Of a stretch of 64,000 nt of DNA, positions 59,800 through 64,000 are shown in pieces. The position numbers and the translations under genes were made by a program. Source of the DNA: CAWEHU01 sp963808965 (GTDB lineage: Bacteria; Pseudomonadota; Alphaproteobacteria; Acetobacterales; Acetobacteraceae); assembly GCA_963808965.1 (NCBI GenBank), contig CAWEHU010000004.1, forward strand, positions 62,001-126,000, read 5' to 3'. The stretch's first letter is position 1. Every line of letters begins with the position of its first letter. Under the pieces are notes generated by a model. The model searched no databases and had not been told where the DNA came from. It worked only from the letters and a program-made list of their open reading frames with translations.

Positions 59800-61005
59800 T
59801 CAGGTCTTCACCAGCGGGCACTCGCTCTTTGCCAGAGGTCTGTACGCGTCCTGCGGCGGAATAGTCTTCAGCACATTATACACATCCCAGGGATCCTGCG
59901 ACTCCGACGGCTTTTTCACCTGCATCAGATAGAAGTCATGCGTCATGATGCCGTCGGCCCGAATTCGGCCACCGTGCGCGAACACATCGTCCACTGGTGT
60001 GCTTCGCATCGTGGCAACCACAGCCTCATTCTCCGTGGTGCCGGACGCTTTCACGGCCTTCAGATAGTGCAGCACGGCGGAGTACGTGCCGGCCTGGGCC
60101 ATTGTCGGCCTCACCTTCAGCCGGGCAAAGATCCGGTCGGACCACACGCGCGATTCGTCGTTGCGATTCCAGTAGAAAGCCTCGGTCACAAACAGACCCT
60201 GCGCGGTCTCAAGCCCCATGCTGTGGATGTCGTTGATGAGCGTGCTGAGCGCCGCGAATCGCCGCGTTCCATCAGCCAGGCCGAATTCATGCGCCTGCTT
60301 GACCGCATTCTGCAGGTCCTGCCCGCCATTCGCCAAAGCGATCACCTCGGCGCCCGATGCCTGAGCTTGCAGAAGATAGGATGAAAAATCGCTATTCGGG
60401 GACGGATGGCGTACCGCTCCAAGCACCTTGCCGCCCTGCTCGCGCACCAGCTCAGCGGCGTCCTGCTCCAGGGAATGCCCGAACGCATAATCGGCCGTGA
60501 TGAAGAACCAAGTATCGGCGTGCTCGGCCATTAACGCGGTCACGGTCGCCTTGGAGGTCGAATAGGTATTATACACCCAGTGAAACCCGAAGGGCGAACA
60601 ACCGGAACCCGAAAGCGCCGAGGAGGCCGGACCGGTCGCGACCGCAATCTTGTGTTTCTGGGTCGCGAGGTGAAACGCCGAGAGGGCAATAGAGGATGTG
60701 GTGAGCTCGAACGCGGCGGTCGCGTTGTCTTCCTCGTACCATTTCGCGAGGATCGCGGTGCCGATATCTGGCTTGTTCTGATGGTCTGCCACGAGGAGCC
60801 GGATCGGTCGACCCAGCACGCTGCCGCCGGAATCCTCGATCGCCAGACGCGCCGCCTCAACGGCACCGTGACCCGTGGCGTTCTCGTACATGCCGGACAT
60901 GTCCGTCAGCACGCCGATCGTGACCGGCACGGCCTCCTGAGCCCACACCGGGCGAGCGCCCAGCACCAAAGGCGCTCCCCATAGGACTGCCCGCCTGGAT
61001 ATCAT
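59800..61005 (-). CDS. ABC transporter substrate-binding protein (branched-chain amino-acid type)
   Basis: This 401-residue periplasmic protein has the signal MISRRAVLWGAPLVLGARPVWA, a twin-arginine-like start. The mature protein opens VTIGVLTDMSGMYENATGHG, the LivJ/Leu-Ile-Val family pattern. TADYAFGHSLEQDAAELVRE, GAEVIALANGGQDLQNAVKQ and FLMQ-type end regions complete two lobes. No matching permease or ATPase is in the window. It precedes the LeuCD-like genes in the same direction. Confidence 0.9.
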   Translation of the reverse strand: MISRRAVLWGAPLVLGARPVWAQEAVPVTIGVLTDMSGMYENATGHGAVEAARLAIEDSGGSVLGRPIRLLVADHQNKPDIGTAILAKWYEEDNATAAFELTTSSIALSAFHLATQKHKIAVATGPASSALSGSGCSPFGFHWVYNTYSTSKATVTALMAEHADTWFFITADYAFGHSLEQDAAELVREQGGKVLGAVRHPSPNSDFSSYLLQAQASGAEVIALANGGQDLQNAVKQAHEFGLADGTRRFAALSTLINDIHSMGLETAQGLFVTEAFYWNRNDESRVWSDRIFARLKVRPTMAQAGTYSAVLHYLKAVKASGTTENEAVVATMRSTPVDDVFAHGGRIRADGIMTHDFYLMQVKKPSESQDPWDVYNVLKTIPPQDAYRPLAKSECPLVKT

Positions 61006-61076
61006 TTTGCCCGCCTTCCTCTCCTGCACTTCGTATCGGCGTCAATGCGATCGCGTCGCATGTGGCGGCCGTGCCG

Positions 61077-61592
61077 TCAGCGCTTCGCCCGCCCGGCCTC
61101 CGAGCGTCGCGCGGCAAGCCGCTTTTCCAAATTCGGAACAAGCCCGCCCGCCGCCAGCATCTCCAGCAGGAATTCCGGCAACGCTTCCGCCGCCAGGATC
61201 TCGCCGCTGGTTTCGTTCTTGACCAACCCGCGCCGGGCATCGACCTCGACGCGATCGCCGGCTTTCACCCGATGGGCTTCAGGACAGGTCACTGCGACAA
61301 GACCGAGATTGAGTGCGTTTCGGTGAAAGATGCCACCAAACGACTTCGCAACCACGGCCGCGACGCCGAGCAGCTTCAATGCTTGTGCTGCCTGCTCGCG
61401 GGACGAGCCGATACCGAAATTCCGGCCAGCGACGACCACGTCTCCCGGGCGGACCGTGCGTGCGAAGTGAGGATCGACCGATTCGAGGCAGTGCTGCGCG
61501 AGCACTTCGACCGGCCCCTTCATGTAAACGCCCGGCGCGAGCACGTCCGTGTCGATATCTTCGCCGAACACGAAGGCCCTGCCGGAGCTCAT
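61077..61592 (-). CDS. 3-isopropylmalate dehydratase-like small subunit (LeuD family)
   Basis: This 171-residue subunit begins GRAFVFGEDIDTDVLAPGVY, and the substrate-binding loop is AGRNFGIGSSREQAAQALKL. It pairs with the large subunit, whose stop overlaps its ATG by four bases. The context (binding protein, deacetylase) is catabolic rather than leucine biosynthesis, so homologues such as dimethylmaleate or homoaconitate hydratase are equally possible. Confidence 0.88.
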   Translation of the reverse strand: MSSGRAFVFGEDIDTDVLAPGVYMKGPVEVLAQHCLESVDPHFARTVRPGDVVVAGRNFGIGSSREQAAQALKLLGVAAVVAKSFGGIFHRNALNLGLVAVTCPEAHRVKAGDRVEVDARRGLVKNETSGEILAAEALPEFLLEMLAAGGLVPNLEKRLAARRSEAGRAKR

Positions 61593-62884
61593 GCCGTTCC
61601 TCCGTCGGCCAGGAACAGCCGCGGATCAGCGATCCGCCCGCTGACCGCCGAGGCCGCGACCGTGTACGGAGAGGCGAGATACACGCGCGAAGAGGGCGCG
61701 CCCATCCTGCCTTTGAAATTGCGCGCCGTGGACGAGATGCAGACCACGTCTTCGCCAAGCAGCGCATCGCCGTAACCGGCGCATATTCCGCAGGCATTCG
61801 GCAATAGTGTTGCGCCGGCTTCCTCGAGAATACCCAGCGTCCCTTCCTGGGCGGCCTCTTCTTGGTCCCGCCGGGATGCCGGCGCGACCAGCAGACTAAC
61901 CCCCGGCGCGGTCTTGCGGCCCTTTAGGACCGCCGCCGCCATCCGGAGATCGACCAGCTTTGCTCCCGTGCAGGCACCGATATAGGCCACCTGGATCGGC
62001 TGACTTGAAAAGGCCGAAACGTCCGCGCTATTCGCCGGGCTGTGCGGGGCCGCGACTTGCGGTACGAGCGCGGCGGCGTCGAAAACGAGATGCTCGGAGA
62101 CCGGCGCATCGGGATCGCTCCGCCACCGCTCGCTGGCATCGGCTACGGTTGCCCCAACCCGATTGAGGTAGTCGATCGTTACTTCATCCGGTTCGATCAA
62201 TCCCGCCTGTCCGCCTAGCTCAGCGGTCATATTGGAAAGCGTCATCCGCTCCTGCATGGTCAGTCCGCGGATCGCACTGCCCGCGAACTCGACCGCCTGA
62301 TAGCCGCCGCCCGACATGCCCAGTTTGGTGCAAAGGAACAGCATCATGTCCTTGGCGACGACGCCCTGCGCGCAGCGGCCGCTCCACTCGATCCGAATCG
62401 TTTCCGGCACACGCAGCCAAATCTCGCCGGTCGCAAGCACGCCGGCCATTTCGGTTGCGCCGACCCCGAACATATAGGCGCCGAATGCACCGCCCGTCGG
62501 GGAATGGCTGTCGCCGCCCACGACGAGCATGCCCGGCTTCAGGTGCCCGCGCTCGGGCAGGACAACGTGGCAGATGCCCTCGCCGTCATAGAAGGCCGCT
62601 ATTTTCTGGTCGGCGGCGAAGCCTCGCGTAATTTCCTGAATGCGGCGAGTCTCGTCATCGAACACCGGCACGTAATGATCCGCGACGATGACCACTTTCG
62701 CCGGATCCCATACGCCGACACCGAGGCGGTCAAGGATCGGCTTGACCCGGCGTGGGCCGCCAGAATCGTGGATCATGGCGAGATCCACCGCACAAATCAC
62801 GATCTCACCCGGGATGACCCGGTCGCGGGAGGCAGCGCGTGCGAGGATTTTTTCCGCGAGCGTCATGGCCATCTCGGCACTCAT
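61589..62884 (-). CDS. 3-isopropylmalate dehydratase-like large subunit (LeuC/aconitase family)
   Basis: This 431-residue aconitase-fold protein has VVIVADHYVPVFDDET, VVGGDSHSPTGGAFGAYMFG and the 4Fe-4S ligands in YIGACTGAKLVDL and NACGICAGYGD. SSTARNFKGRMGAPSSRVYL is the substrate-binding end. It starts MSAEMAMTLAEKILARAAS. Its length is typical of the archaeal-type or DmdA-like subfamily. It forms a two-gene unit with the small subunit. Confidence 0.9.
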   Translation of the reverse strand: MSAEMAMTLAEKILARAASRDRVIPGEIVICAVDLAMIHDSGGPRRVKPILDRLGVGVWDPAKVVIVADHYVPVFDDETRRIQEITRGFAADQKIAAFYDGEGICHVVLPERGHLKPGMLVVGGDSHSPTGGAFGAYMFGVGATEMAGVLATGEIWLRVPETIRIEWSGRCAQGVVAKDMMLFLCTKLGMSGGGYQAVEFAGSAIRGLTMQERMTLSNMTAELGGQAGLIEPDEVTIDYLNRVGATVADASERWRSDPDAPVSEHLVFDAAALVPQVAAPHSPANSADVSAFSSQPIQVAYIGACTGAKLVDLRMAAAVLKGRKTAPGVSLLVAPASRRDQEEAAQEGTLGILEEAGATLLPNACGICAGYGDALLGEDVVCISSTARNFKGRMGAPSSRVYLASPYTVAASAVSGRIADPRLFLADGGTA

Positions 62885-62987
62885 CCTATCCTGCTTTGCC
62901 GCGGCACGCCGCCCCGCCGCCCGCGAACAGATTGGGAAGTGGCGTCCCGTCCTCGCGTAAGACGCGGGCCTCGCAATCGCGTCCCCG

Positions 62988-63911
62988 TCAGCTTTGATTG
63001 CGGAATGCGGCGAGGATCTGCTCCCCGGTTGCTGCCCACACGCCGTGGTGACCGAGCATATGCTCCAGGGCCTCCGAGGCGTACCCGATGCGCGACGGGA
63101 TTCCCATGACCCAGGCGTGCAGCGGCAGGCTCATGATCCGGCCGCCATATCGCTCCGCCTCGCGGTAGAGCACGTCAAACCGGTCCTTCACCTGTCGCAG
63201 CCATTCGTCCTCCGTGTGCCGCAATTCGAGCAGCACGAACCGGTCGTCGGTCTCGTAGGCGTGCGGCATCGCGAACAATGCGCCATTCGCGGTCTGCATG
63301 GCGTACGGCATGTCGTCGTTCGCCCAGTCGCACGTATAGGCGATACCATGCCCGGCCAGGATGTCGGGCGTGGCGTACGACTCGGCGCGGCCGGGCGAGA
63401 GCCAGCCGGTGACTTGCTGCCCTGAGACGGAACGCAGCGGCTCCAGCGTCCGCCGGACCATCTCGTCTTCCTCCTCTCGGCCCAGTCCGCTGTGGTGCAC
63501 CGCGGCGGCATTGATGCCGTGAGCGACGATCTCGTGCCCGCACGCGGACAGCTCCCGGACCAGGCCGGGATACCGCTCAGCAATCACCCCGTTTACCGCG
63601 ACCGAGGCCGGCAGTTGCAGCCGTTCAAGGAGGCGTAGCAGGCGAAAGATGCCGACACGATTGCCATAGTCGCGGTTCGTGTAGTGGCGGTAGTCGGGAT
63701 AAGGCATCGTCAGCCCACCAGGCGCACGGAATGGCTTGCCCGACATGTCCAGCGGAAACCATTGCAGAATCGGCATCACCCAAAGCGCGATTCGAGCGCC
63801 GTTCGGCCACACGACCGGCTTGCGCTCGAATAAATCCGACCACGGATAGCGGTCATGGTCCATTCCGTGGCGCCGCCTGGGATAGCGGAGATAGTCGTCG
63901 GGAAGCGGCAT
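62988..63911 (-). CDS. Polysaccharide deacetylase family protein
   Basis: This 307-residue protein belongs to the NodB/PuuE superfamily. WPNGARIALWVMPILQWFPL starts the barrel; YGNRVGIFRLLRLLERLQLP and VNGVIAERYPGLVRELSACG are followed by HEIVAHGINAAAVHH, which carries the metal-type His pair. GWLSPGRAESYATPDILAGH and MSLPLHAWVMGIPSRIGYAS follow. Relatives include allantoinase-like amidohydrolases; a carbohydrate is not required. The gene lies upstream of leuC-like in the same direction. Confidence 0.85.
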   Translation of the reverse strand: MPLPDDYLRYPRRRHGMDHDRYPWSDLFERKPVVWPNGARIALWVMPILQWFPLDMSGKPFRAPGGLTMPYPDYRHYTNRDYGNRVGIFRLLRLLERLQLPASVAVNGVIAERYPGLVRELSACGHEIVAHGINAAAVHHSGLGREEEDEMVRRTLEPLRSVSGQQVTGWLSPGRAESYATPDILAGHGIAYTCDWANDDMPYAMQTANGALFAMPHAYETDDRFVLLELRHTEDEWLRQVKDRFDVLYREAERYGGRIMSLPLHAWVMGIPSRIGYASEALEHMLGHHGVWAATGEQILAAFRNQS

Positions 63912-63932
63912 GAAGTGCCCCCTCTGCCCCGC

Positions 63933-64000
63933 TCAGGCCGCAGCCGCGACACAGGCCGCGGCGACGGCATCGAAGTGATGCGCAAGATAGTGCTGCGCGA
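63933..64000 (-). CDS. C-terminal fragment of a gene running off the right edge
   Basis: A minus-strand frame ends at TGA 63935-63933 with the residues AQHYLAHHFDAVAAACVAAAA. It lies in the same direction as, and 21 bp before, the deacetylase gene. Too little is visible to name a family. Confidence 0.4.
   Translation of the reverse strand, partial: AQHYLAHHFDAVAAACVAAAA

Noticed and set aside
61077..62884. True leucine-biosynthesis LeuCD
   Set aside because: No leuA or leuB is nearby, and the neighbours are uptake and catabolic genes; family membership is certain but the leucine role is not supported.
1..64000. CRISPR arrays, tRNA/rRNA genes, insertion sequences or prophage
   Set aside because: I saw no regular direct repeats with spacers, no tRNA or rRNA sequence, no transposase or integrase and no phage structural genes.

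Overview
The window looks like chromosomal DNA of a GC-rich alphaproteobacterium, most likely a Rhodospirillales/Acetobacteraceae-type organism. This is inferred from the strong G/C third-position bias, the housekeeping blocks (fabD-fabG-acpP-fabF-mltG, trpB-trpA-accD-folC, rpsA-sppA-ihfB-lapA-pyrF-trpF), a ChpT-type phosphotransferase, and two promoters matching the alphaproteobacterial EcfG general-stress consensus. I see no tRNA, rRNA, CRISPR array, insertion sequence or prophage.

Layout. 1-1450: minC and a truncated minD on the minus strand. 1451-2937: a secreted PEP-CTERM protein behind a sigma-54-like promoter with upstream repeats, closed by a strong terminator. 2976-5998: an enoyl-CoA hydratase/CoA-transferase pair and a broken esterase. 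6002-18345: mixed accessory genes (DUF1194, AI-2E exporter family, SYLF, catalase, LysR-cupin-SDR-SDR-MFS-carboxymuconolactone decarboxylase-DUF2255, Bcr/CflA exporter, cold-shock protein). 18381-24246: a small broken gene, a YaiI/UPF0178 protein, a 23-residue ORF with an extended Shine-Dalgarno, then the fatty-acid synthesis cluster and mltG. 24272-31772: chemotaxis operon cheA-cheW-cheY-cheB-cheR, a Cys-rich small protein, a frameshifted chpT-like gene, DUF3553 and moaA. 31813-36977: a small lipoprotein, a methyltransferase, a four-rhodanese protein, comF, stress-type small membrane proteins, grxC and a cobalamin adenosyltransferase. 37093-41400: trpB-trpA-accD-folC. 41439-45895: a KGG stress protein, a methyltransferase, an MFS transporter, lolA, a broken amidotransferase and a lysozyme-like protein. 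45961-53333: trpF, pyrF, lapA, ihfB, sppA, rpsA, a CoA-transferase and DUF4239. 53592-64000: a catabolic/uptake region with a PEP-mutase-family lyase, MFS, an ABC importer, an MbcA-like orphan antitoxin, an amino-acid-type binding protein, LeuCD-like dehydratase subunits and a polysaccharide deacetylase.

How the genes work together. The fab cluster supplies malonyl-ACP, the first reductase, ACP and the elongation synthase, while AccD (with FolC and TrpBA) feeds malonyl-CoA. The che genes form one translationally coupled operon. The right-hand 10 kb looks like import and degradation of small organic acids. The most notable signals are regulatory: a sigma-54-like promoter with three upstream repeats at a PEP-CTERM gene, two EcfG-type promoters in front of small stress genes, and a tiny ORF whose ribosome-binding site is complementary to 17 nt of the 16S rRNA 3' end.

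About eleven single-gene frame breaks are scattered through otherwise well-conserved proteins. They may be sequencing or assembly errors or real decay; one of them is explained exactly by a 16-bp tandem duplication.
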